Below are positions 32,537 to 42,224 of a DNA stretch of 64,000 nucleotides, piece by piece. Origin of the DNA: Curtobacterium sp. MCJR17_055 (GTDB lineage: Bacteria; Actinomycetota; Actinomycetes; Actinomycetales; Microbacteriaceae). Where the stretch lies: contig NZ_QKLF01000003.1 in the NCBI RefSeq assembly GCF_003224335.1, forward strand, positions 248,001 through 312,000. Reading direction: 5' to 3'. The notes below the pieces were generated by a model, which saw only the letters and a program-made list of their open reading frames with translations, ran no database searches and was not told the DNA's origin. The position numbers and the translations under genes were made by a program. Within the stretch, counting starts at the first letter, position 1. Each line of letters opens with the position of its first letter.

Positions 32537-32554
32537 CGTCCGCACGGGCCTCCC
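32479..32554 (+). terminator. Inverted repeat spanning the uvrC stop, variant of the palindrome family
   Basis: GGGAGGCCCGGTGCG (32479-32493, coding) is complementary, with one extra base, to CGCACGGGCCTCCC (32541-32554, past the stop at 32534-32536). A small inner hairpin (CGGGCCG/CGGCCCG, about 32514-32531) lies in the loop. The arm sequence matches the terminators at 38778 and 62928. Confidence 0.5.
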
Positions 32555-32645
32555 GGCCGGACGGTAGCCTGGTCTCCGACCTGGGCCGGCGCTCGCACCG
32601 GCCGGGCGACCCGCCCGGCCCGACCACGACGGAGCTCCTTCGCAG

Positions 32646-33533
32646 ATGACCGACACCACCTCCCAGCAGCAGCACGACGTGCTCATCGTCACCGGCATGT
32701 CCGGTGCCGGCCGGTCCACCGTGGGGAAGGCGCTCGAGGACCTCGGCTGGTACGTGGTCGACAACCTGCCCACCCAGATGCTCGGACCGCTCACGGACCT
32801 CGCCGACCGCGCGGGGGAGTCGATCCCCAAGATCGCGACCGTGGTCGACGTGCGTGGCGGCCGCTTCTTCACCGAACCGGAGCACGCCGTCCAGCAGGTC
32901 CGCGAGAGCACCAGTGCGCGGGTCCGCGTGCTGTTCCTCGAGGCCACCGACGAGGTCCTGGTCCGACGGTTCGAGCAGGTCCGCCGCCCGCACCCGCTGC
33001 AGGGCGAGGACACCCTGCTCGACGGCATCGCCCGGGAACGGGCGCGGCTGCTCGGGCTGCGGGAAGCGTCGGACATGGTCATCGACACCTCCGACCTGAA
33101 CATCCACCAGCTCGCGAACGCGGTCACGGAGCGGTTCGCCGAGGACCGGTTCGTCGGTGTCCAGGTCACCCTGATGAGCTTCGGGTTCAAGTACGGTCTG
33201 CCCGCGGACGCCGACATGGTGGCCGACGTGCGCTTCATCCCGAACCCGTACTGGGTCCCGGAACTCCGGCCGCACACCGGCCTCGACGCGCCCGTCTCCG
33301 ACTACGTCCTCGAGCAGCCGGGAGCCCGCTCGTTCGTCGAGCGCTACGCCTCCGTGCTCGAGCCGGTGTTCGAGGGGTACCAGCGGGAGAACAAAAGACA
33401 CGCTACGATCGCCATCGGCTGTACCGGCGGCAAGCACCGTTCGGTCGCCATCGTCGCCGAGCTGGCGAGCCTCCTCCGCGGGATGCCCAACGTCGCCGTG
33501 CGTGTGAAGAACCGAGATCTCGGCCGGGAGTGA
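32646..33533 (+). CDS. rapZ: RapZ family RNase adapter / P-loop nucleotide-binding protein
   Basis: 295 aa. N-terminal P-loop GMSGAGRST (residues 17-25), where Arg replaces the usual Lys as in the whole family, then [11 protein letters not shown] and the C-terminal RapZ domain with [11 protein letters not shown]. In E. coli RapZ senses glucosamine-6-phosphate and controls GlmS through small RNAs; in Gram-positives YvcJ has nucleotide-binding activity and the target is unclear. It starts at ATG 32646, about 75 nt after a TAGCCT hexamer (32565-32570), with GGAG near 32631. The order uvrC-rapZ-whiA is conserved in actinobacteria, but the yvcK/cofD-like gene that normally separates rapZ from whiA is missing. 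Confidence 0.95.
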   Translation: MTDTTSQQQHDVLIVTGMSGAGRSTVGKALEDLGWYVVDNLPTQMLGPLTDLADRAGESIPKIATVVDVRGGRFFTEPEHAVQQVRESTSARVRVLFLEATDEVLVRRFEQVRRPHPLQGEDTLLDGIARERARLLGLREASDMVIDTSDLNIHQLANAVTERFAEDRFVGVQVTLMSFGFKYGLPADADMVADVRFIPNPYWVPELRPHTGLDAPVSDYVLEQPGARSFVERYASVLEPVFEGYQRENKRHATIAIGCTGGKHRSVAIVAELASLLRGMPNVAVRVKNRDLGRE

Positions 33534-33611
33534 CCGTCCCACCGGCTGTCTCCACACGCGTGCGCCCCGGGGCCGCGGAACCCCACCCCGAAGAACGTAA
33601 GGAATGATGCC

Positions 33612-34592
33612 GTGCCGTTGACTGCCGAGGTGAAGGACGAGCTGGCCAGGGTCGTCGTCAACCGGAACACGGTCCGCGCCGCCGAGCTCGCGACCGTCCT
33701 CCGGTTCGCGGGAGGGCTGCACGTCATCTCCGGCCGGATCGCGGTCGAGGTCGAACTCGACACCCGGATCATCGTGCACCGTGTCCGGAAGGACCTCGCC
33801 GAGCTGTACGGCGTGCGCAGCGAGGCCTCCGTCGGGTCGACCGCCTCGTCCCGACGCGGCACCCGCTACCTCGTCCGCGTCCTCGAGGCCGGCGAGACGC
33901 TCGCCCGCCAGACCGGACTCATGGACGCCCGCCGTCGCCCGGTCCGCGGCCTGCCGAACCGCCTGACCACCGGCACCCGCGAGGACCTCGCCGCCATCTG
34001 GCGCGGCGCCTTCCTCGCCTCCGGCACCCTCACCGACCCGGGCCGGGCCGCCGCGCTCGAGGTCACCTGCCCGGGCAACGAGGCCGCGATGGCGCTCGTC
34101 GGTGCCGCCTCCCGCCTCGGGATCGCCGCGAAGGGCCGGGAGGTCCGGGGCGTGCACCGGGTCGTCATCCGTGACGGCGAGGCCATCGGCCAGATGCTCA
34201 CCGCGATGGGCGCCGCCCGGACGACCGCCGACTGGGAGGAGATGCGCCAGCGCCGCGAGGTCCGTGCCACCGCCAACCGGCTCGTGAACTTCGACGACGC
34301 GAACCTCCGCCGCTCGGCGCAGGCCGCCGTCGCCGCCTGCGCCCGCGTCGAGCGTGCCCTCGAGATCCTCGGCGACGACGTGCCCGACCACCTGCAGTAC
34401 GCCGGGACCCTCCGGCTCGAGCACCGTGACGCCTCGCTCGACGAGCTCGGCCAGCACGCGGACCCGCCCATGACCAAGGACGCGATCGCCGGCCGGATCC
34501 GCCGACTGCTCGCGATGGCCGACAAGCGCGCGTCCGACCTCGGCGTGCCCGGCACCGAGGCGAGCGTGCCCGAGGAGCTCGAAGGCGCCTGA
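33612..34592 (+). CDS. whiA: DNA-binding protein WhiA
   Basis: 326 aa. The N-terminal half is a LAGLIDADG-like fold that has lost nuclease activity ([12 protein letters not shown] start, [28 protein letters not shown]) and the C-terminal part is a helix-turn-helix ([23 protein letters not shown] and [24 protein letters not shown]). WhiA is a conserved regulator of cell division and, in Streptomyces, of sporulation septation with WhiB; in non-sporulating actinobacteria it is thought to control division genes. Start GTG 33612 has AAGGA 8 bases upstream. It is followed by a large-loop terminator before gap. Confidence 0.96.
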   Translation: MPLTAEVKDELARVVVNRNTVRAAELATVLRFAGGLHVISGRIAVEVELDTRIIVHRVRKDLAELYGVRSEASVGSTASSRRGTRYLVRVLEAGETLARQTGLMDARRRPVRGLPNRLTTGTREDLAAIWRGAFLASGTLTDPGRAAALEVTCPGNEAAMALVGAASRLGIAAKGREVRGVHRVVIRDGEAIGQMLTAMGAARTTADWEEMRQRREVRATANRLVNFDDANLRRSAQAAVAACARVERALEILGDDVPDHLQYAGTLRLEHRDASLDELGQHADPPMTKDAIAGRIRRLLAMADKRASDLGVPGTEASVPEELEGA

Positions 34593-34605
34593 GCCCGGTC
34601 GTCCT

Positions 34606-34674
34606 CCGGACCCCCTCGGCCACCGGACACCGACCCGCACGGGTCGACGTCATGCAGGTGGTCCGAGGGGGTCC
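34606..34674 (+). terminator. whiA terminator
   Basis: Thirteen-bp perfect stem (34606-34618 with 34662-34674) with a 43-nt loop, starting 13 bp after the whiA stop. TAGGGT at 34681-34686 just beyond it is a candidate -10 for gap. Confidence 0.6.
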
Positions 34675-34683
34675 GACTGCTAG

Positions 34684-35814
<1,131 letters not shown>

Positions 35815-35818
35815 CCTG

Positions 35819-37036
35819 ATGGCTCTCCGCACCCTCGAGGACCTCGGCGACCTCGCCGGCAAGCGCGTCGTCGTCCGCTGTGACCTGAACGTCCCGCTCA
35901 AGGACGGCACGATCACGGACGACGGCCGCGTGCGGGCGTCGCTCACCACGCTGAACACGCTGATCACCGCCGGTGCGCGTGTGATCGTCGTGTCGCACCT
36001 CGGTCGACCCGACGGCACTCCGGCCCCCGAGTACTCGCTCGCGCCGGTCGCCCAGCGGCTGTCCGAACTGCTGGCGAAGCCGGTCACCTTCGTCGGCGAG
36101 ACCGTCGGCGACGAGGCGACCGCGGCCGCCGAGGCCCTCGAGGACGGTGACGTCCTGCTGCTCGAGAACCTCCGGTTCAACCCGGAGGAGACCTCGAAGG
36201 ACGCCGCCGAACGCGCCGCCTTCGCCGACCGCATCGCCGCACTCGGTGATGCGTTCGTCTCCGACGGCTTCGGCGTCGTGCACCGCAAGCAGGCCTCGGT
36301 GTACGAGCTGGCCGCTGCGCTCCCGAGCGCGGCAGGACAGCTCATCGAGCAGGAGCTCACCGTGCTCGAGCGTCTGACGAAGGACCCGGAGCGCCCGTAC
36401 ACGGTCGTGCTCGGCGGGTCGAAGGTCAGCGACAAGCTCGGCGTCATCGACCACCTGCTGCCCCGCGTCGACACCATCTGCATCGGTGGCGGCATGCTCT
36501 TCACCTTCCTCGCGGCGCAGGGCCACGGGGTCGCGAAGTCGTTGCTCGAGCAGGACCAGCTCGACACCGTGCGCGAGTACCTCTCGCGCGCGACCGAGCT
36601 CGGCGTGACGATCGACCTGCCGACGGACGTCGTGGTGGCCTCCGGGTTCGCCGCGGACGCCGAGCACGAGACGGTCGCGGCCGACGCGATCGAGTCCTCG
36701 TCCTTCGGTACCGACGGCATCGGCCTCGACATCGGCCCCGAGACCGCGGAACGGTTCGCCGCAGCGGTCTCCTCGTCGAAGACGGTGTTCTGGAACGGCC
36801 CGATGGGCGTGTTCGAGTTCCCCGCCTTCGCAGCGGGTACGAAGACCGTCGCGCAGGCGCTGACCGAGGTCGACGGCCTCGGCGTCGTCGGTGGCGGCGA
36901 CTCGGCAGCTGCCGTCCGCTCGCTCGGGTTCCGCGACGACCAGTTCGGGCACATCTCCACCGGCGGCGGAGCGAGTCTCGAGTTCCTCGAGGGCAAGTCG
37001 CTCCCCGGCCTCGAAGCGCTGGGGTGGACGGCATGA
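35819..37036 (+). CDS. pgk: Phosphoglycerate kinase
   Basis: 405 aa. Transfers the acyl phosphate of 1,3-bisphosphoglycerate to ADP. The N-terminal [14 protein letters not shown] and VSHLGRPDG motifs bind the substrate, and the C-terminal GGGDSAAAV stretch with the preceding NGPMGVFE segment bind the nucleotide. Start ATG 35819 follows the gap stop by four bases, and the stop overlaps the tpiA ATG (ATGA), so the three genes are coupled. Confidence 0.98.
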   Translation: MALRTLEDLGDLAGKRVVVRCDLNVPLKDGTITDDGRVRASLTTLNTLITAGARVIVVSHLGRPDGTPAPEYSLAPVAQRLSELLAKPVTFVGETVGDEATAAAEALEDGDVLLLENLRFNPEETSKDAAERAAFADRIAALGDAFVSDGFGVVHRKQASVYELAAALPSAAGQLIEQELTVLERLTKDPERPYTVVLGGSKVSDKLGVIDHLLPRVDTICIGGGMLFTFLAAQGHGVAKSLLEQDQLDTVREYLSRATELGVTIDLPTDVVVASGFAADAEHETVAADAIESSSFGTDGIGLDIGPETAERFAAAVSSSKTVFWNGPMGVFEFPAFAAGTKTVAQALTEVDGLGVVGGGDSAAAVRSLGFRDDQFGHISTGGGASLEFLEGKSLPGLEALGWTA

Positions 37037-37812
37037 CCCGCACGCCGTTCATCGCCGGCAACTGGAAGATGAACCTGGACCACCTCCAGGCCATCGCCAC
37101 AGTGCAGAAGCTCGCGTGGACGCTGAAGGACGCTCGGCACGACCACGCCGACGTCGAGGTGGCGGTCTTCCCACCGTTCACGGACCTGCGGAGCGTGCAG
37201 ACGCTCATCTCGGCCGACAAGCTGCCGATCGCCTTCGGCGCGCAGGACCTGTCACAGTACGACTCCGGCGCGTACACCGGCGACGTGTCCGGCGCGTTCC
37301 TCGCCGCGCTCGATGCGCAATACGTCATCGTCGGGCACTCCGAACGTCGCACCATGCACGGTGAGACGGACGAGGTCGTCGCGGCGAAGACGGCGGCGGC
37401 GGTCAAGCACGGCCTCGTCCCGGTGGTGTGCGTCGGCGAGACCGGTGAGCAGCGCGAACAGCGCGGCGCCGGTGTCGTGCCGGTCGAGCAGCTCGGGGTC
37501 GTCCTCGGTGCGGTGCAGCCCGCCGAGATCGTCGTGGCGTACGAACCGGTCTGGGCGATCGGCTCCGGCCAGGCGGCCACGGCCGAGCAGGCCCAGGACG
37601 AGTGCGCCGCACTGCGCCGTGGGATCGCAGCGGCGTGGGGCGACCAGGCCGCAGCCGACACCCGCGTCCTCTACGGCGGCTCGGTGAAGTCGGGCAACAT
37701 CGCCGGCTTCCTCCGTGAGCCCGACATCGACGGCGCACTCGTCGGTGGCGCATCGCTCGACGTGCAGGAGTTCGCGGCGATCGCGCGCTTCCAGCAGCAC
37801 GTGGGTCTCTAG
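37033..37812 (+). CDS. tpiA: Triosephosphate isomerase
   Basis: 259 aa TIM barrel that interconverts dihydroxyacetone phosphate and glyceraldehyde-3-phosphate. Substrate-binding NWKMN at residues 9-13, catalytic His in VIVGHSERR (about 96-104), catalytic Glu in [11 protein letters not shown] (about 171) and phosphate-binding YGGSVKSGN all present. The ATG at 37033 overlaps the pgk stop; a GTG nine bases earlier is in frame but less likely. A 13-bp hairpin ends the glycolytic transcript. Confidence 0.98.
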   Translation: MTRTPFIAGNWKMNLDHLQAIATVQKLAWTLKDARHDHADVEVAVFPPFTDLRSVQTLISADKLPIAFGAQDLSQYDSGAYTGDVSGAFLAALDAQYVIVGHSERRTMHGETDEVVAAKTAAAVKHGLVPVVCVGETGEQREQRGAGVVPVEQLGVVLGAVQPAEIVVAYEPVWAIGSGQAATAEQAQDECAALRRGIAAAWGDQAAADTRVLYGGSVKSGNIAGFLREPDIDGALVGGASLDVQEFAAIARFQQHVGL

Positions 37813-37823
37813 AACGACCGCAG

Positions 37824-37853
37824 GAGGCGCGACGGGTCCGCCCGTCGCGCCTC
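37824..37853 (+). terminator. gap-pgk-tpiA terminator
   Basis: Thirteen-bp perfect stem (37824-37836 with 37841-37853), loop TCCG, beginning 12 bp after the tpiA stop. Confidence 0.85.
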
Positions 37854-37903
37854 GTGCTGTGCACACACCCCGTCCGGGTCCGGAGCGCAGCTCGCGTGAC
37901 CGG

Positions 37904-37909
37904 TATACT
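37904..37909 (+). promoter_or_regulatory. secG promoter -10
   Basis: TATACT, the best match to a consensus -10 in the window, 30 bp before the secG start. The -35 region is weak. Confidence 0.6.
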
Positions 37910-37939
37910 CGGATGGCTGACTGACACGAAAGGTACGTC

Positions 37940-38191
37940 GTGGCGATACTCTCCGTCGTGCTGCAGGTCCTGCTCGCGATCACGAGCCTCCTGCTCACGC
38001 TCCTCATCCTCCTGCACAAGGGTCGCGGTGGCGGCCTCTCCGACATGTTCGGCGGTGGTGTGACGAGCAACCTCGGGGCATCCGGCGTCGCCGAGCGCAA
38101 CCTGAACCGCATCACCGTGATCCTCGGGCTCCTCTGGATCTCGAGCATCATCGTGCTCGGTCTCATCAACAAGTTCACGGCAGGGAGCTGA
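37940..38191 (+). CDS. secG: Preprotein translocase subunit SecG
   Basis: 83 aa with two transmembrane helices (ILSVVLQVLLAITSLLLTLLI region and ITVILGLLWISSIIVLGLI region) joined by a loop containing KGRGGGLSDMFGGG, the SecG signature. Part of the SecYEG channel in the membrane. Start GTG 37940 has AAAGG upstream. It follows tpiA as in most actinobacteria but has its own promoter, and rbpA starts one base after its stop. Confidence 0.96.
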   Translation: MAILSVVLQVLLAITSLLLTLLILLHKGRGGGLSDMFGGGVTSNLGASGVAERNLNRITVILGLLWISSIIVLGLINKFTAGS

Positions 38192-38192
38192 C

Positions 38193-38555
38193 ATGGCATC
38201 CGGAGGAAGCGCTATCCGTGGGTCGCGCGTCGGCGCCGGCCCGATGGGCGAGCAGGACCGTGGCGTCCAGGCCGAGCGCGTCGCGATCTCGTACTGGGAC
38301 GCGATGGGCAACGAGGTCGTGCGGTACTTCGCCGCGAACCTCCCCGACGAGGAAATCCCGGAGACGGTCGACTCGCCGTCCACCGGTCTCCCGGCCGGTC
38401 GCGACAAGGAGAACCCGCCGCAGGTCGCGAAGACCGAGCCCTACAAGACGCACCTCGCGTACGTGAAGGAGCGTCGCACCGAGGAAGAGGCAGCGCAGCT
38501 CCTCGAGGACGCGCTGCAGCAGCTCCGTCAGCGCCGCGGCACCGCCGCCAAGTAA
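38193..38555 (+). CDS. rbpA: RNA polymerase-binding protein RbpA
   Basis: 120 aa. RbpA binds the group 1 and some group 2 sigma factors and the -10 region, stabilising the open complex in actinobacteria. The N-terminal AIRGSRVGAG matches the RGSRLGA segment that reaches towards the active site, the core domain runs from about 28 to 70 (ISYWDAMGNEVVRYFAANLP), and the sigma-interacting C-terminal helix is KTHLAYVKERRTEEEAAQLLEDALQQL. No cysteines are present, so it is the zinc-free type, as in M. tuberculosis. Co-transcribed with secG (gap of one base). Confidence 0.95.
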   Translation: MASGGSAIRGSRVGAGPMGEQDRGVQAERVAISYWDAMGNEVVRYFAANLPDEEIPETVDSPSTGLPAGRDKENPPQVAKTEPYKTHLAYVKERRTEEEAAQLLEDALQQLRQRRGTAAK

Positions 38556-38566
38556 CAGCAGACGTC

Positions 38567-38602
38567 CGAAGGCCCCCACTCCGTCAGGAGCGGGGGCCTT
38601 CG
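38567..38602 (+). terminator. secG-rbpA terminator
   Basis: Sixteen-bp stem with one A-C mismatch (38567-38582 with 38587-38602) and GTCA loop, 11 bp after rbpA. Confidence 0.85.
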
Positions 38603-38777
38603 TCGTCAGGGGAGGTCGCCGCGGTCGTCCTCGTCGGTTCGGGCCCCGTCGAGGTCGTATGACATGCCGCGCGCCGTCCGCCGAGGTCGCACAGCGTGCC
38701 GCCTACGGGCGCATGGCGCGGCAGTTCATGCGACCTCGACGAGCGGCCACCAGCCCGCTCCGCCGGTGGCGACCCCG

Positions 38778-38827
38778 CGACGGACGGGAGGCCCGGTACC
38801 AGCTGGTACCGGGCCTCCCGTCCGTCG
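38778..38827. terminator. Fifty-bp perfect palindrome, archetype of the GACGGGAGGC family
   Basis: 38778-38827 reads the same on both strands with no mismatch; the centre is the AGCT at 38801-38804 and the inner arm is CCCGGTACC. It lies 9 bp past the pgl stop (minus strand) and probably terminates pgl; rbpA already has its own terminator. The remaining stretch 38603-38777 shows no gene. Confidence 0.85.
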
Positions 38828-38836
38828 TGCGGTGCG

Positions 38837-39607
38837 TCAGTACGTCGACGCGATGAGGTTCTCCGGGACGTCGCGTGCAGCGTCCTGGTCGACGAAGAAG
38901 ACGGTGCGCTTGCGGCCCTGCACGCCGCCGACCGGGACCTCGTCCACGGCGGCACCGGCGAGGGCGAGGCCGAGCACGGATGCCTTCTCGGCGCCGGACA
39001 GGATCACCCAGACGCGCTGCGACGCGTTGATCACCGGGTAGGTGAGCGTCAGGCGCTGTGCCGGGGGCTTGGGCGAGTCGTCGACGGGCACGACCATGCG
39101 GTCGGTCACGCGGAGCTGCGGGAACTCCGGGAACAGCGACGCGGTGTGCCCGTCCGGACCGACCCCGAGCAGCGTGATGTCGAAGCGGGGCGCGTCGGCG
39201 GAGTCGGGAGCGGCGTCGTGCAGCTCGCGCTCGTACTGCGTCGCGGCCTCGTCGATGGTGAGGCCGGCGTCCGACGACGCCATCGGGTGGATGTTCTCGG
39301 CCGGGATGCTCACGTGGTCGAGGAAGTCCGTCTGCGTGCCGGCGTCGTTCCGGTCCGCGTCACCCGCGGGCACCCAGCGCTCGTCGACCCACCAGACGTG
39401 GACCTTCGACCAGTCGACGCTCTCCTGCGCCTGCGACTGCCCGATCGCCGCGAGGACGAGCGTGGAGACCGAACCACCGCTGATCGCGATGTCGGCCCGT
39501 CCCTGCTCGTCGAGCACGTCGATGAGCTTCGTGATGAAGCGTGCGGCGACGGAGGCGCCGAGGGCCTGCTTGTCGGGGTGCACCAGCACCCGCCGTTCGT
39601 TGGTCAC
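38837..39607 (-). CDS. pgl: 6-phosphogluconolactonase
   Basis: 256 aa DevB/Pgl type. Second step of the oxidative pentose phosphate pathway, hydrolysing 6-phosphogluconolactone. Family motifs: AISGGSVSTLVLAAIG (phosphate binding), VDWSKVHVWWVDERWVP and the signature LLGVGPDGHTASLFPEF. Start GTG 39607 has GGGAG six bases upstream on the minus strand. It is the last gene of the tkt-to-pgl cluster, 119 bp after opcA; that gap contains GGTCGGTCC-type inverted sequence but no clear terminator, so read-through is likely. A 50-bp palindrome follows its stop. Confidence 0.96.
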   Translation of the reverse strand: MTNERRVLVHPDKQALGASVAARFITKLIDVLDEQGRADIAISGGSVSTLVLAAIGQSQAQESVDWSKVHVWWVDERWVPAGDADRNDAGTQTDFLDHVSIPAENIHPMASSDAGLTIDEAATQYERELHDAAPDSADAPRFDITLLGVGPDGHTASLFPEFPQLRVTDRMVVPVDDSPKPPAQRLTLTYPVINASQRVWVILSGAEKASVLGLALAGAAVDEVPVGGVQGRKRTVFFVDQDAARDVPENLIASTY

Positions 39608-39726
39608 GTGACTCCCGTGTTCGTGGTGCGGTCACCGGTGTGACCGCGGTCGGTCCGGCCGGCCGTCCGACCTGCCGACCTGACGGGCAGGGCGGGGGAG
39701 GACGGACGGTCGGACCGTGGCGGTGG

Positions 39727-40671
39727 TCAGTCCGCGATGCGTTCGCGGAGCTTGGCCACCCCGTGCTTGACGACGTCTCCGAAGAGGACGTCCGGGTCGA
39801 GTCTACGGAGTTCCTCGGCCAGGCAGTCGCGCAGATTGCGGCGCGGCAGGGACAGGTCGTGCGTCGGCTGGCCGGGCATCGAGAGCGTCGCCACGTCGAC
39901 CAGCGAGCGCTCGAGTTCGATGGTGCCGGAGTCGCGCACGAGCTTCACGCCGTGGATGCCGCTCGAACCCGTGGCCCGCGGCGAGGTCGTGACGTCGACC
40001 GGCACCTTGAGCTGCAGCCCGAGCCAGGCGGCGAGGAGCACCGTCGACGGGCTGTCGAACGCGCCGGAGACCTCCACCGCGGTGATCGGCTCGAACGGCG
40101 GCTGGTCGAGTGCTGCGGCCAGCTGGTTCCGCCACAGCGTGAGGCGGGTCCAGGCGAAGTCCGTGTCGCCGGGCGCGTAGGAGTCCGCGAGCGCCATGAT
40201 CGCGCCGTTCGGGTCCTTCTGCGCCGCGGCGTCGGTGATCCGGCGCTGGGCGATCCGGCCGAGCGGCGAGACCGACGGCTTCTCCGGCGCGGCTTCCGGC
40301 CACCACGCCACGACGGGCGCGTCGGGCAGGAGGAGCCCGGTGACCAGGCTCTCCTCGTCCGCAGCGGTCTCGCCGTAGGCGCGGAGGACGATGACCTCGC
40401 TGGCACCCGCGTCACTGCCGACGCGGATCTGCGCGTCGAGACGGCCGGGGGATGCGATGTCGCCCTCGTTCTTCGACACGATGACGACGCGCATCGGGTG
40501 CTCGCGGGACGCCTGGTTCGCGGCCTCGATCGCCTCTTCCTCGCGGCCGAGAGCGGTCGAGACGACGAGGGTGAGCACGCGACCGAGTGCGACGGCGCCG
40601 CCCTCCTCGCGGATGTGCACCAGGGTCTTCTGGATCTTCGAGACCGTGGTGTTCGGCAGGTCGATCTTCAT
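39727..40671 (-). CDS. opcA: Glucose-6-phosphate dehydrogenase assembly protein OpcA
   Basis: 314 aa. OpcA, found in cyanobacteria and actinobacteria, is an allosteric partner needed for full glucose-6-phosphate dehydrogenase activity. The N-terminal MKIDLPNTTVSKIQKTLVHIREEGG and LTLVVSTALGREEEAIEAANQASREHPMRVVIV are typical. The start ATG 40671 overlaps the zwf stop by four bases (ATGA on the minus strand), which supports the functional pairing; a longer frame upstream lies inside zwf. The late segment LRDCLAEELRRLDPD is also conserved in family members. Confidence 0.95.
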   Translation of the reverse strand: MKIDLPNTTVSKIQKTLVHIREEGGAVALGRVLTLVVSTALGREEEAIEAANQASREHPMRVVIVSKNEGDIASPGRLDAQIRVGSDAGASEVIVLRAYGETAADEESLVTGLLLPDAPVVAWWPEAAPEKPSVSPLGRIAQRRITDAAAQKDPNGAIMALADSYAPGDTDFAWTRLTLWRNQLAAALDQPPFEPITAVEVSGAFDSPSTVLLAAWLGLQLKVPVDVTTSPRATGSSGIHGVKLVRDSGTIELERSLVDVATLSMPGQPTHDLSLPRRNLRDCLAEELRRLDPDVLFGDVVKHGVAKLRERIAD

Positions 40672-42206
40672 GGACGCCTCCAGGTCCGACCGTCGCGTGC
40701 GAGGAGCTCGTCGGCCGAAGCCGGGCCCCACGTGCCGGGACGGTACTGTTCGGGCTGGCCCTGTGTCCGCCAGAACTCCTCGATCGGGTCGAGGATCTTC
40801 CAGGACAGCTCGACCTCCTGGTGCCGCGGGAACAGCGGCGGGTCACCGAGGAGCACGTCGAGGATGAGCCGTTCGTAGGCCTCGGGGGAGGCCTCGGTGA
40901 ACGCGTGGCCGTAGCCGAAGTCCATCGTGACGTCGCGGACCTGCGTCCCGACGCCGGGGACCTTCGAGCCGAAGCGGAGCGTGACGCCCTCGTCCGGCTG
41001 CACGCGGATGACGAGCGCGTTCTGGCCGAGGGGCGACTGCTCGATGCCGAACACGTCCTCGGGCACGCGCTTGAACACGATCGCGATCTCGGTGACGCGG
41101 CGGCCGAGTCGCTTGCCGGCACGCAGGTAGAACGGAACCCCCTGCCAGCGGCGGGTCGCGATGTCGAGACGGATGGCCGCGAAGGTCTCGGTCGTGGACT
41201 CGGGGTTCATGCCCGCTTCCTCGAGGAACCCGAGCACCTTCTCGCCGCCCTGCCACCCGCCGGCGTACTGCCCGCGGCTGGTCGCCGTGGACAGGTCCTC
41301 GGGCAGGCGGACCGCGGAGAGCACCTTCTCCTTCTCGGCACGGAGGTGTCCGGCCTTGAACGAGACGGGCTCCTCCATCGCCGTGAGGGCGAGGAGCTGT
41401 AGCAGGTGGTTCTGGATGACGTCCCGCGCCGCACCGATGCCGTCGTAGTAGGCGGCACGTCCGGCCACGCCGATGTCCTCGGCCATCGTGATCTGCACGT
41501 GGTCGACGTAGTTCGAGTTCCAGATGGGTTCGTACATCTGGTTCGCGAACCGGAGCGTCAGGAGGTTCTGGACGGTCTCCTTGCCGAGGTAGTGGTCGAT
41601 GCGGAACACGTCGTCCGGCGCGAAGACGCTCTCGACGATCGCGTTCAGTTCGCGGGCCGTGCGGAGGTCCGAACCGAAGGGCTTCTCGACCACGACCCGG
41701 CTCCACGACCCGTCGCGCTTCTCGGTCAGCCCGGACAGCTTGAGCTGCTCGGTGACGACCGGGAACATCTTCGGCGGGATGGACAGGTAGAACGCGTGGT
41801 TCCCGAGGGTCCCGCGTTCGGCGTCCAGGGTGTCGACCGTCTCCTTGAGGAGCGTGAACGCCTCGGGGTCGTCGAAGGACCCCTGGACGAAGCGGATGCC
41901 CTGTTCGAGCTGACGCCAGACGTCCTCGTCGAACGGGGTCCGCGAGTGCTCCTTGACGGCGTCGTGGACGAGCTGGGAGAAGTCCTGGTCCTCCCAGTCA
42001 CGCCGAGCGAACCCGACCAGCGCGAAGCCGGGCGGCAGTAGCCCCCGGTTGGCGAGGTCGTAGACCGCGGGCATCAGCTTCTTGCGGGAGAGGTCTCCCG
42101 TGACTCCGAAGATGATGAGGGTGCTGGGACCCGCGATCCGGTTCAGTCGACGGTCCGTGGGCAGCCGGAGCGGGTTGTGCTCCGGGGTGATCGCCACCGG
42201 TGACAT
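40668..42206 (-). CDS. zwf: Glucose-6-phosphate dehydrogenase
   Basis: 512 aa. First step of the oxidative pentose phosphate pathway, reducing NADP+. Coenzyme motif FGVTGDLSRKKLMPAVY at about residues 33-49, active-site RIDHYLGKETVQNLL (lysine and histidines) and VEKPFGSDL in between. ATG 42206 is preceded by AAAGGAG eight bases upstream on the minus strand. Placed 18 bp after pgi and overlapping opcA, so it belongs to a tal-pgi-zwf-opcA-pgl transcript. Confidence 0.98.
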   Translation of the reverse strand: MSPVAITPEHNPLRLPTDRRLNRIAGPSTLIIFGVTGDLSRKKLMPAVYDLANRGLLPPGFALVGFARRDWEDQDFSQLVHDAVKEHSRTPFDEDVWRQLEQGIRFVQGSFDDPEAFTLLKETVDTLDAERGTLGNHAFYLSIPPKMFPVVTEQLKLSGLTEKRDGSWSRVVVEKPFGSDLRTARELNAIVESVFAPDDVFRIDHYLGKETVQNLLTLRFANQMYEPIWNSNYVDHVQITMAEDIGVAGRAAYYDGIGAARDVIQNHLLQLLALTAMEEPVSFKAGHLRAEKEKVLSAVRLPEDLSTATSRGQYAGGWQGGEKVLGFLEEAGMNPESTTETFAAIRLDIATRRWQGVPFYLRAGKRLGRRVTEIAIVFKRVPEDVFGIEQSPLGQNALVIRVQPDEGVTLRFGSKVPGVGTQVRDVTMDFGYGHAFTEASPEAYERLILDVLLGDPPLFPRHQEVELSWKILDPIEEFWRTQGQPEQYRPGTWGPASADELLARDGRTWRRP

Positions 42207-42224
42207 GTCGGTGAACTCCTTTGA

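Noticed and set aside
38603..38777. Small genes between rbpA and pgl
   Set aside because: The short frames present have no ribosome site and run into the palindrome; composition and overlap suggest noise.
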